Below, piece by piece: positions 48,464-55,017 of a stretch of 64,000 nucleotides of DNA. Source of the stretch: Ligilactobacillus sp900765635 (GTDB lineage Bacteria > Bacillota > Bacilli > Lactobacillales > Lactobacillaceae). Each line of letters starts with the position of its first letter. Within the stretch, counting starts at the first letter, position 1. The DNA lies in NCBI RefSeq assembly GCF_949152225.1, contig NZ_CASCJC010000001.1:310001-374000 (forward strand), in the 5' to 3' direction. The notes below the pieces were generated by a model, which made no database searches, was not told the origin of the DNA, and was given only the letters and a program-made list of their open reading frames with translations. Position numbers and translations under genes: made by a program.

Positions 48464-48950
48464 TCACTTCTCCTAGTTGATAGGAGGTGGCACTGATTTT
48501 CAATGCTGCAAATTGCCAGGTGTCAATCATTGGTTGACCTTCTCCCACAAATGACTTTTTCTGAATTTTTCGGGGATAGACATTTAAACCATTAAAACGA
48601 ATGGGAATCAACTCGCCGTCTTCATAGTTATCTAAAATGGGTAATTCTTCTTGATGCTCGACCACAATGGTAATCGGGGAGCCGAGTTCTGTTCCGCCGT
48701 TATTCAGAACCAGTTCGACAAAAGCCCGATCATAGACTTTGAAGGTGAGGGTCATTAGCCCGGTTTCTACACGTTCGCCCACATGGTTCTGTTCACGTTC
48801 CATCCGCATTTGAATATCACTTTTGGCTACAACAAAACGTTGCGGGAGTTTGAATTGTTTGAGATCGAAACGTAGACTGGCTAGATTGACAGTTTCTGAA
48901 TCGTTGAGTGAGATACTGGTTCCTTTTTGGATCATTAATTTTTTTGACAT
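48438..48950 (-). CDS. Conserved accessory protein upstream of the relaxase gene
   Basis: A 170-residue soluble protein of unknown function; I do not recognise its fold. It has no signal peptide or membrane segment, and hydrophobic beta-strand-like patterns alternate with charged turns (e.g. LMTLTFKVYDRAFVEL). By position it corresponds to the DUF961/HelP-like genes that accompany MobT in ICEs and aid helicase processivity, but sequence similarity is not evident to me. ATG at 48950 behind AAAGGAG; the upstream extension to 49085 lacks support. It overlaps the relaxase gene by 26 bases. Confidence 0.7.
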   Translation of the reverse strand: MSKKLMIQKGTSISLNDSETVNLASLRFDLKQFKLPQRFVVAKSDIQMRMEREQNHVGERVETGLMTLTFKVYDRAFVELVLNNGGTELGSPITIVVEHQEELPILDNYEDGELIPIRFNGLNVYPRKIQKKSFVGEGQPMIDTWQFAALKISATSYQLGEVNEPNTPAK

Positions 48951-49033
48951 GTGTATTTCTCCTTTGATTTTGAATTTAGTCTTTGTTTTAATTGGTTGAA
49001 ACAAAGTAGAGTGGGTGCACGAATCAGTTGCAT
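48935..49033 (-). CDS. Possible 32-codon upstream ORF
   Basis: ATG at 49033 with an excellent ribosome binding site (GGGAGGAAATTTT). It encodes 32 residues (MQLIRAPTLL...) and ends 16 bases inside the next gene. It may be a leader peptide that couples translation to the accessory and relaxase genes, or simply a small protein. Only the RBS and overlap support it. Confidence 0.4.
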   Translation of the reverse strand: MQLIRAPTLLCFNQLKQRLNSKSKEKYTCQKN

Positions 49034-49261
49034 AAAATTTCCTCCCTTCACTAACAAGAACAATTTGGAACCCCCTATTTTCCAAAAAATGTGGAATTTC
49101 TCATAATTTTCTTTATGGATGATTTCTCTTCCATTACTACTACAATCTGAGTAGGGCAATTTTTCGAAACAACAGGCAATTGAATTAACTTGTAAGAGAT
49201 TCTTAAACTATTTGCTCCTTAATCGCCTCATTTCGAAAAAGTTTCTTTTTTGATAAAACAC

Positions 49262-49325
49262 AAAAAAGACGTGTAAACGAACTCGGCTCTGCCGCTGGCA
49301 GCCGGTCCGTTCACACGTCTTTTGG
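49262..49325. terminator. Large nested hairpin, probable bidirectional terminator
   Basis: Outer arms AAAAGACGTGT...AACG and CGTTCACACGTCTTTT enclose an inner perfect stem GGCT-CTGCC/GGCAG-CC. A run precedes and T run follows, so it could terminate in either direction. Its GC-rich nested tip is unusual for this AT-rich sequence, and it lies near the oriT-like site, so a single-strand-origin or relaxosome role is possible. Confidence 0.6.
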
Positions 49326-49417
49326 TTTTTTATTTAGCTAATTTTGACAAAAATCGAATCTTTGAAGAATGCTCGTGAAGCCTTTTGTAGCAACCATCAG
49401 AGGGATTTCCAATGAGT

Positions 49418-49447
49418 TTGGTACCCCCGTGTTACTAGCGGGGGGAG
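49418..49447 (-). other. Candidate oriT / nick site of the element
   Basis: On the reverse strand it reads CCCCCCGCTAGTAACACGGGGGTAC, i.e. an imperfect C5-6/G5 inverted repeat around GCTAGTAACA. As I remember them, the Tn916 and ICEBs1 origins have the same design, with nicking at a TAACA-GGGGGG junction. It lies upstream of the MobT-like gene on the same strand, as expected for a MobT substrate. The rest of 49034-49489 is AT-rich apart from this site and the hairpin at 49262-49325. Confidence 0.65.
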
Positions 49448-49489
49448 AAACGTTGCGAGATTGATTGGATTTAGTTAGAAAAAATCTTT

Positions 49490-49777
49490 TTACTTCTTAC
49501 TATATTTTTTGTCTTTTTGAATTATTTCTTCAATGTTTTTCTTCGTAACAACTGTTTTTCGAACTTCGCTATCGTACTTAGAGTCAGGATGTGAAATTGA
49601 ATATCTTACTATATCTAAGTAGCTGTTAACTTGAATTTTTTCACCCTCAAGAGTGTTAATTTCTACACCATCTCCTGAAAGATAGGAAATATCTGCAACA
49701 TTATTTAGATTAATTTCTTTATTCTCATCACTATAAAACTGAAAGTAGAACTTAAAACCAGAAAACATAATAATCAT
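49490..49777 (-). CDS. Small hypothetical protein, element cargo
   Basis: A 95-residue protein I do not recognise. The middle reads as beta-rich (VADISYLSGDGVEINTLEGEKI) and the end is Lys/Glu-rich and helical. Start ATG at 49777 or 49768; the ribosome binding site is weak (GAGAGAT, about 12 bases upstream), so the 5' end may be truncated. It lies between the oriT-like site and the DUF1304 gene. Reality as a gene is moderately likely because the frame is clean. Confidence 0.45.
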   Translation of the reverse strand: MIIMFSGFKFYFQFYSDENKEINLNNVADISYLSGDGVEINTLEGEKIQVNSYLDIVRYSISHPDSKYDSEVRKTVVTKKNIEEIIQKDKKYSKK

Positions 49778-49783
49778 CGATAA

Positions 49784-49909
49784 GATTATCTCTCTAATGA
49801 CAAATCAGATTATGATAATGCAGATAACTTGTATTTTCAAAGTTATTTGAACAAAGAAAAGTATAATACTGTTCAATTAAAACAAGGTAAACAAAAACCA
49901 CAACCTTAA
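49784..49909 (+). pseudogene. Possible 3' remnant of a degraded gene
   Basis: A 41-codon open stretch without a start ends in TAA at 49907-49909 and is followed at once by a terminator hairpin (49893-49929, arms AAAACCACAA/TTGTGGTTTT). The residues (e.g. NLYFQSYLNKEKYNTVQLKQ) look protein-like rather than random. It may be the C-terminal end of a gene cut during element assembly. Confidence 0.3.
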
Positions 49910-49929
49910 TTGATTGTGGTTTTGCTTTT
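49893..49929. terminator. Hairpin terminator between remnant and DUF1304 gene
   Basis: Arms CAAAAACCACAA and TTGTGGTTTTG around CCTTAATTGA with A/T runs on both sides. It can serve the reverse-strand DUF1304 gene as well as forward transcription. Confidence 0.75.
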
Positions 49930-49933
49930 TTCT

Positions 49934-50293
49934 TTAAAAGAAGGTTGAAATGAGTGCTAAAATTGCTAAACCACCTTGGGTTAGAATAATTTTTTTATCA
50001 CTTGTAATACTGCCATATAATGCCACTAAAATAATATAAATTAATAGTAATCTACTAATTTCTATTGGATTACTTGACAGAAAAACACTGTATAATAACC
50101 CCACACCAATCAAACCATTATAAATCCCCTGATTTTTAAAAAGCGTGTTTAAAGCTTTGCTTTTCAACTCTTCTTTTGTCATGTTAAATACTCGACTTGT
50201 AGCGTCTGAAGTTGTAGCAAACGTTTCTAAATATAGTATATAGAAAAATTCCAAAGCTACTAAAACAATCAATACTGTTGATAAAATTGACAT
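49934..50293 (-). CDS. DUF1304 family membrane protein
   Basis: A 119-residue membrane protein with four hydrophobic segments (about 4-24, 55-72, 78-97, 104-118). The motif TLFKNQGIYNGLIGVGLLYS matches DUF1304 as I recall it. Function is unknown. Clear RBS (AAAGGAGAAAG) 6-7 bases before the ATG. Likely cargo; it faces the IS30 element, whose left end is about 115 bases away. Confidence 0.75.
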   Translation of the reverse strand: MSILSTVLIVLVALEFFYILYLETFATTSDATSRVFNMTKEELKSKALNTLFKNQGIYNGLIGVGLLYSVFLSSNPIEISRLLLIYIILVALYGSITSDKKIILTQGGLAILALISTFF

Positions 50294-50408
50294 TCTTTCT
50301 CCTTTCTTAACTATTTCTTTTGATTACTATCCAACTATACGTTATTTTAAGTGAGTTGTAAAATATCTTGTAACCACCAATTTAATCTAAGGGATTGAAC
50401 TCGCCGAT

Positions 50409-51457
50409 TGTAAAATTAAGCTAGACAGTTGAAAAAAGCCATTTGTGCTACACTCAAAATAGTTCCGTCGAAAGAATTATAAGGAGTGAGCACAAATGGC
50501 CTACACCCATCTTACACCAGACGAACTCGTATTGATAGAGTCTTATTTCCATATACACCAACCCGCTTCCAAAGTCGCGGGACTTCTAAAACGCTCTCGA
50601 CAAACGATCTACAATGTCTATCACGCATTGGAACAGGGAAAGAATGCGCTGGATTACTACAAACAATACAAGCAAAACAAATCCCGCTGCGGCAGACGCC
50701 CCATTGTCTTGCCTGATGATCAAACAAGATACATTCAAAAGATGGTCAATCAAGGGTGGCCACCAGATGTGCTCATCGGTCGTGGCGAGAAAATAATTGA
50801 TTGCTCGGCGCGCACTTTGTATCGGAAGTTCAAAAACAATGAGTTCAATATTTTGGATTTGCCAATGAAAGGGAAGCGTAAACCCAATGGACACCAAGAG
50901 AAACGTGGTAAGCAAGCTTACAAAAGAACGATTCACGAAAGAAACGCCCGCTATCAGAATTTCGATGAAGAATTCGGTCACCTTGAAGGTGACACAATTG
51001 TTGGAGTGAAGCACAAAAGTGCTGTGATTACGCTAGTGGAGCGCCTATCCAAAGCAATCATTACCTTAAAACCCGCTGGTAGACAGGCAAAAGACATTGA
51101 ACTTACATTGAATCATTGGTTTCAAACTTTTCCACCACACCTTTTCAAGACCATCACTTTTGATTGTGGCAAAGAGTTTTCCAACTGGAAATCGATCAGC
51201 AATACTAATGATATCGAGATCTTTTTTGCTTATCCCGGAACTCCTTCCCAACGCGGGCTGAACGAACATTCAAACGGGTTGCTTCGTAAAGATGGGCTTC
51301 CTAAGTCAATGGACTTCAGAGAAGTCCCCGAATCATTCATTCAGAGTGTCGCTTCTAAAAGAAACCATATTCCCAGAAAATCACTGCATTACAAGACACC
51401 ATTGGAAGTATTTTTGAGTCATGTGCGTCAGGACGATTTGTCTAGCTTAATTTGACA
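50409..51457 (+). mobile_element. IS30-family insertion sequence
   Basis: Inverted repeats TGTAAAATTAAGCTAGACA (50409-50427) and, on the right, TGTCTAGCTTAATTTGACA (51439-51457) match at 18 of 19 positions. They enclose a single intact transposase gene; total about 1,049 bp, normal for IS30. I see no clear target-site duplication at these exact ends, so the outermost bases may be off by a few. Confidence 0.85.
50496..51455 (+). CDS. IS30-family DDE transposase
   Basis: A 319-residue transposase. The N-terminal HTH (LTPDELVLIESYFHIHQPASKVA, in two pieces: YTHLTPDEL and SKVAGLLKRSRQTIYNVY) binds the ends. The DDE triad is Asp in LEGDTIVG, Asp in ITFDCGKEF and Glu in LNEHSNGLLRK. Length and motifs are complete, so it is probably active. 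RBS AAGGAG; the stop codon overlaps the right inverted repeat, as is common in small IS elements. Confidence 0.93.
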   Translation: MAYTHLTPDELVLIESYFHIHQPASKVAGLLKRSRQTIYNVYHALEQGKNALDYYKQYKQNKSRCGRRPIVLPDDQTRYIQKMVNQGWPPDVLIGRGEKIIDCSARTLYRKFKNNEFNILDLPMKGKRKPNGHQEKRGKQAYKRTIHERNARYQNFDEEFGHLEGDTIVGVKHKSAVITLVERLSKAIITLKPAGRQAKDIELTLNHWFQTFPPHLFKTITFDCGKEFSNWKSISNTNDIEIFFAYPGTPSQRGLNEHSNGLLRKDGLPKSMDFREVPESFIQSVASKRNHIPRKSLHYKTPLEVFLSHVRQDDLSSLI

Positions 51458-51586
51458 TTTGAGAAGCTTTAATTACTTTAAACTACTATGTAATCAAAAA
51501 GGAGTACTTTTATACAGAAAAAATTGATATGAAGTCGCTTTGTATCAGCATTTTATTAGTAAGCAACCTCTAAGGAGTCGTAGGGT

Positions 51587-51802
51587 ATGAATGATGACGA
51601 ACATTATATAAAATACACCACGAAAATTGAGCGAGAAAAACTTCGAGATACTGCTTTGGCATACTCAGCATTAGATGCAGCAATGCCTTCCGAAGATACG
51701 ATGAAATTAGTAGAAGAATATGTAGATGGAAATATTGAAATTATTGAGATATTAAAAATAGTCATTGAGAAATATCGCTCGTCTGAATTTGAACGCGAAT
51801 GA
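51587..51802 (+). CDS. VbhA-like antitoxin, no Fic toxin partner
   Basis: A 71-residue acidic helical protein. The segment ALDAAMPSEDTMKLVEEYVDGNIEIIEI resembles the antitoxin VbhA domain, whose helices clamp Fic AMP-transferases. The inhibitory motif of that family, as I recall S/T-x-x-x-E-G/N, appears degenerate here (SALDAA). No Fic gene (HPFxxGNG) lies on either side; the IS30 element borders it to the left and attR to the right. It may be an orphan remnant of a Fic module or a free-standing protective protein. Confidence 0.6.
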   Translation: MNDDEHYIKYTTKIEREKLRDTALAYSALDAAMPSEDTMKLVEEYVDGNIEIIEILKIVIEKYRSSEFERE

Positions 51803-52042
51803 GATATGATGTTGTTCACGGTGACAGTAGATATTCCTAGGTACGATATGTCAAATATAAATAATTGTTGATTTGTTATTTATGTTGAGTAGTCTTGTTC
51901 TGGTTTGCGTATTTTTTTGATGTACGTTTTGATGTGCGAGTTGCTTGAAATCAGTTGAAATTGATTGATATAAAGATTTTTAAAAAATCTATAAAACCCT
52001 TTAGATTAAACGATAAACAATCGATTTGTGTTATTTATAAGC
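51803..52042. other. Right-end region of the element
   Basis: 240 AT-rich bases without a credible gene. TAGGTACGA (51837-51845) repeats a motif near the left end (45727-45735), and GATGTACG/GATGTGCG occur at about 51918-51938. These could be integrase arm-binding sites. Confidence 0.4.
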
Positions 52043-52081
52043 AAAACCAGGTCTTAAGAAAGCTCGTAAAGCTTCACAATT
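52043..52081 (+). repeat. attR, right copy of the 39-bp attachment repeat
   Basis: Exact copy of 45610-45648 and the start of a second rpsI 3' end that continues to TAA at 52092-52094. It encodes the same residues as the intact gene. Followed by CGTTG/CAACG and by a strong terminator, so this is probably the original rpsI end displaced by the element. Confidence 0.92.
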
Positions 52082-52115
52082 TAGTAAGCGTTAATCGTTG
52101 TTATATCAACGATTT

Positions 52116-52149
52116 AAAGCACTTCTTGTTTTCAAGAAGTGCTTTTTTT
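52116..52149 (+). terminator. Displaced rpsI terminator
   Basis: Perfect arms AAAGCACTTCTTG and CAAGAAGTGCTTT around TTTT, then TTTT. It lies 21 bases after the duplicate rpsI stop at the right junction. Confidence 0.88.
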
Positions 52150-52301
52150 GTTTTTTGGTAATGATTTTGGTAATGACATAGTTCTGGATAGGTAACAATA
52201 TCGTCATTGGTATAGCTGATAACCGTAAAAGAAACTTAGTTTATAAATTATGGAAATAAACGATACTACAGGATTATTTTTAGTTATTGTAGCATCTCTT
52301 T

Positions 52302-52310
52302 TGCTATAAT
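52302..52310 (+). promoter_or_regulatory. Promoter of the antitoxin operon
   Basis: Extended -10 TGCTATAAT (52302-52310), 33 bases before the antitoxin ATG. No strong -35 at 17 bases (AGTTAT). Confidence 0.5.
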
Positions 52311-52343
52311 CTATAAGAAGAAAAGCTTTTGAGGTGATGTATA

Positions 52344-52604
52344 ATGAACGAAAAAAATATTCAAGTAACAGTAAGCGATCAGTTAAAAGCGGAAGCAGAA
52401 GAAATTTTAGCCAAGCAAGGACTCACACCAGAAGAAGTTATCAAGATGTTATATAGAAAAATAGTAGTTAGGGGAACTTTGCCAACAGAGTTACTATTAA
52501 CAGCAGAGGAAGAAGATATTAGATTTTCTAAACTAACAGAGAAAATACCAGTAGAAAGATTAAATACTTACGAAGAAATCGAAGCGTGGTTAAATGAAGA
52601 GTAA
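52344..52604 (+). CDS. RelB/DinJ family antitoxin
   Basis: An 86-residue ribbon-helix-helix protein: IQVTVSDQLKAEAEEILAKQGLTPEEVIKMLYRKIVVRGTLP in two parts is the DinJ-type pattern (IQVTVSDQLKAEAEEIL, then GLTPEEVIKMLYRKI and RGTLP). The acidic C-terminal tail (RLNTYEEIEAWLNEE) should wrap a toxin. RBS GAGGTGAT. It is followed 27 bases later by a small gene that is not a recognisable YafQ/RelE, and probably autoregulates the pair. Confidence 0.85.
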   Translation: MNEKNIQVTVSDQLKAEAEEILAKQGLTPEEVIKMLYRKIVVRGTLPTELLLTAEEEDIRFSKLTEKIPVERLNTYEEIEAWLNEE

Positions 52605-52631
52605 AAAATTATTAGTAAAAGGAGGTATTTG

Positions 52632-52916
52632 ATGAAGTTGAATGACGTTTTGTATAGACGACAGTATAAAATAGTATTATCTTCTGATATTCCAAGTTTA
52701 GATTTGTCTTCTTTAAACAGTCTAGGAATCTGGAGTAATCCGAAAGATAAACATTATGTTTTGACGTTGAAAAATAATGATGACCCTTACAAAGATCCTG
52801 CAGTATTTGAAGAGGAGTTTAAAGAAATTACAGGATTAGGTTCGAAAGATTTTAACTTAGAAACAAAGAATGGACCACTTACTTTACAAGGTGCTGTCGA
52901 TTCTAGTTGGTTTTGA
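52632..52916 (+). CDS. Unrecognised small protein paired with the antitoxin
   Basis: A 94-residue protein, start ATG 52632 after AAAGGAGG (an in-frame TTG precedes it). Its place as the second gene of a two-gene unit with a DinJ-type antitoxin suggests a toxin. But the expected YafQ/RelE features (basic protein, conserved HxLxG or C-terminal RxG/His motifs) are absent; the protein is acidic with beta-like segments (KIVLSSDIPSLDLSSL, HYVLTLKNNDDPYKD) and ends DSSWF. It could be a new toxin type, an unrelated passenger, or a substitute after toxin loss. Confidence 0.7.
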   Translation: MKLNDVLYRRQYKIVLSSDIPSLDLSSLNSLGIWSNPKDKHYVLTLKNNDDPYKDPAVFEEEFKEITGLGSKDFNLETKNGPLTLQGAVDSSWF

Positions 52917-53021
52917 AAACTTATAAATTTTCATTAATATATGAAAAAGATAACCAGTTAAGCTAAGGATATGAACTTTTCATCAATTTAAATTGATAAA
53001 ATTCCCAAATTTTAATCTTTG

Positions 53022-53062
53022 AGTTCTCTTTACTGGAGTTTTCCAGTGAGGAGGGCTTTTTT
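53022..53062 (+). terminator. Terminator-like hairpin of a recurring family
   Basis: Arms AGTTCTCTTTACTGGA and TCCAGTGAGGAGGGCT, then TTTTTT; about 105 bases after the two-gene unit. The remaining bases of 52917-53252 are AT-rich, with nothing else recognised. Confidence 0.75.
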
Positions 53063-53252
53063 ACTATTTATAATACTAATTTGAGGAGATAAAATAAAAA
53101 ATATTATTTTTAATTAGCGACTCATATATAATTTAAGTAATCAATTTTAGGGAAATTATTGATGACTAGTTAGAAGAAATATATTTAAAAATTGGGGATA
53201 GCGGTTGTTGTTAGATTTTTTATAGGTGATTAAAATATTAGGGGAAATTTCA

Positions 53253-53547
53253 ATGTCAAAAGTAAACCAAGAAAATATTATGAATGATGTTTGCAATTTG
53301 ATTTTAGATATTAATACGCGGCCTGAAGAACGCGAAATTTTGGCGGATTTTAAAAACCAAATGGGAGCTAAAAATGCTTATTTTCCAAAAGAATTATTAA
53401 ATGTATCGCAGAAATTATAGCAATTAGCTATTAAGAGTTTATCTTAAAGAAGAAAAAATGAGTCCAGCAGTGGGGGAATTTTATCAAAAAATTGCTCATT
53501 ATGGTCAAATAAACCTAGCTTGGAGCCTAGGAATATTAAAAATATAA
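53253..53547 (+). pseudogene. Bacteriocin immunity protein, frameshifted and with stops
   Basis: ATG at 53253 with AGGGGA upstream begins an immunity-like frame (ILDINTRPEEREILADF, then KNAYFPKELLNVSQKL), stopped by TAG at 53418-53420. The same frame continues QLAIKSLS to a TAA. In the +1 frame the family tail follows from 53458: MSPAVGEFYQKIAHYG to TAA at 53545-53547. The order (EREIL helix, FPKEL, SPAVGEFY) fits the four-helix immunity family of class II bacteriocins (EntA-type). Two nonsense codons and a frameshift leave only a truncated product. No bacteriocin gene is adjacent. Confidence 0.72.
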
Positions 53548-53572
53548 TAAAATGATTTCAATGAAAACTAAA

Positions 53573-53614
53573 AAAGAAAGTCTATGAAAAAATTTTTTCG
53601 TAGGCTTTCTTTTT
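53573..53614 (+). terminator. Terminator after the immunity pseudogene
   Basis: Arms AAAGAAAGTCTATGAAAAA and TTTTTCGTAGGCTTTCTTT with a T run. Confidence 0.75.
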
Positions 53615-53634
53615 GATTACAAACTAAAAGTACC

Positions 53635-53856
53635 TTAAGCATCTTTTATGAAATAAAAAAAGCCCAAAGTAAGTAACAAGACAAAAGGCAGATAAAGTGC
53701 TTGAAAATTTTGCATGACAAACATACAACTTAAGGTTACAAATAATATAAAACTCCCACGCTTTTTTCTTAATTTTACAAGCAAAGGATGATTTCTAAAG
53801 ACTTTTGAAATTATAAAACCTAGTAATAAAATTAACGCTAAAATTATAAAGCGTAT
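53635..53856 (-). pseudogene. Small membrane-protein ORF lacking a standard start codon
   Basis: A 73-codon frame with two hydrophobic helices (start IRFIILALILLLGF; end LYLPFVLLLTLGFFYFIKDA) separated by a basic stretch (LLVKLRKKRG). A ribosome binding site AGGGAG lies about 8 bases before an ATA codon at 53854-53856; no ATG, GTG or TTG is available at that place. It looks like a gene whose ATG became ATA, or one that starts at a non-standard codon. The remainder of 53857-54057 holds nothing I recognise. Confidence 0.4.
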
Positions 53857-54057
53857 AAAGTTTTCTCCCTAAAAAGTTACGTTATGGAAAACTAAACAAG
53901 CTTAACTACATGTAGTTGTTAACATTAAACGTCACGACATATCTGAATTTTTTAATCATTATTAAATTAAAAAAATAGTACGTATCAATTCTTTAAAAAG
54001 TACTTAACATGCTAAAAATCAAAAAAGATGACGCCTTAAGACGCCATCTCAATAGTA

Positions 54058-55017
54058 TTATTTAACGATAAAACTTACTTCATAGTCTTTAGTTGCATCG
54101 ATACGATAAGGAGCTGTGACATCGGTTCCCCAACTATCAATCCCCCCGACACCGCGGACTTTAGCGTAGACGCATAAAACGGTGCGCCGAGCAGGCGGGA
54201 GTTCTTCTTGGTGCGTTGCAAATTCGAGTTCTTCGGCTTTATAAGGAAGCGCTGAAAAAGCAAATGGTGCTTGATCTTGCAAGATTTCTAAGCTAAATTC
54301 ATTTTTTGTTTGATCGGCATTATTTAAAGTTTGCTCACGCACGATTTTTACAGCTTTGCTTTGCATATGCATGCCACATTCTTGCGGAACTAGATAAGGG
54401 GTGACTGGCAAGCCTGCGATACGATAAGTGCCAGGGATGCCACCGGCTAAACGATCGGGATAAGTTTCACCGCTCAGTCCTTCGTATTCAAAGTATTTAG
54501 CGGGTGTAGGCATGATGAAACGCACTCCGAGTGCAGGTAATTCGGGTAAGCCTGCTTGACCAAAGTAGTGCATGCTGACTTTCATTTCAGCTTGAGCATT
54601 AATCGTATAGCTGATAACAACGCTTGTTTGAGGCACTGTATTGATTGCTAATGTAAAAGAGATGGTTATCTCCTCAGCTGTTTCAGCGTTACTGTAGCGA
54701 TTGTTAGTAGGGGCTGTGGGCAATTGAATTGATTGTCCATCGATTGTGACCGTTGTTTTGCTTAGCTTTTGTTTCAAACTGGCGCCTAACCACATGTTAG
54801 ACTGAAAATCAAAGCCACAGCCACGGTCATTATCGGTCATAGCACGCCAAAAAACGGGTTTAACTTCCCGATAAAGCCATTCTTTGCCGCCTTTGTTTAA
54901 AGATTCGAGGCCGCCTTTCACATAAGAAAAGATATAATGAGTATCTTTGGCCTTAACTCCAAGCGTGTAATCGCCAAAGATAAGGCTAAGTTTATTAGTA
55001 GTTGCGGTATTTTCCAT
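54058..55017 (-). CDS. lacM: Beta-galactosidase small subunit LacM
   Basis: A 319-residue small subunit corresponding to the C-terminal domain 5 of LacZ, required for activity with LacL. Motifs: FWRAMTDNDRGCGF (about residues 55-70) and GVGGIDSWGTDVTAPYRI near the C-terminus. The start is ATG at 55017, inside the end of lacL (23-base overlap) behind AGGAGGT; a longer reading frame extends to 55242 but runs through lacL. Translation is likely coupled to keep the subunits equal. Glycoside hydrolase family 2. Confidence 0.95.
   Translation of the reverse strand: MENTATTNKLSLIFGDYTLGVKAKDTHYIFSYVKGGLESLNKGGKEWLYREVKPVFWRAMTDNDRGCGFDFQSNMWLGASLKQKLSKTTVTIDGQSIQLPTAPTNNRYSNAETAEEITISFTLAINTVPQTSVVISYTINAQAEMKVSMHYFGQAGLPELPALGVRFIMPTPAKYFEYEGLSGETYPDRLAGGIPGTYRIAGLPVTPYLVPQECGMHMQSKAVKIVREQTLNNADQTKNEFSLEILQDQAPFAFSALPYKAEELEFATHQEELPPARRTVLCVYAKVRGVGGIDSWGTDVTAPYRIDATKDYEVSFIVK

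Larger units (their letters stand above)
45610..52081. mobile_element. Integrative mobilizable element in rpsI (MobT-type, about 6.4 kb)
   Basis: Bounded by 39-bp direct repeats of the rpsI 3' end. From the left end on the reverse strand it carries integrase, excisionase-like protein, Rep_trans/MobT-like initiator, an accessory protein with a possible small upstream ORF, an oriT-like site, a 95-residue unknown and a DUF1304 protein. On the forward strand there is an IS30-family element and a VbhA-like antitoxin. No coupling ATPase or type IV secretion genes are present, so transfer would need a helper ICE. The rpsI 3' end is, as I recall, a known ICE/IME insertion site in Firmicutes. Confidence 0.85.

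Noticed and set aside
49264..49323. The large nested hairpin as the origin of transfer
   Set aside because: It lacks the C-run/TAACA/G-run pattern of MobT nick sites, which is present at 49418-49447 instead.
50586..51014. Reverse-strand 142-codon frame within the IS30 transposase
   Set aside because: Shadow of the transposase gene; no ribosome binding site.
45610..52081. A prophage instead of a mobilizable element
   Set aside because: No capsid, portal, terminase, tail or lysis genes; the relaxase and oriT-like site favour conjugative mobilisation.
51955..52161. A 68-codon forward frame over attR
   Set aside because: It crosses the duplicated rpsI end and its terminator in the wrong frame, with no RBS.
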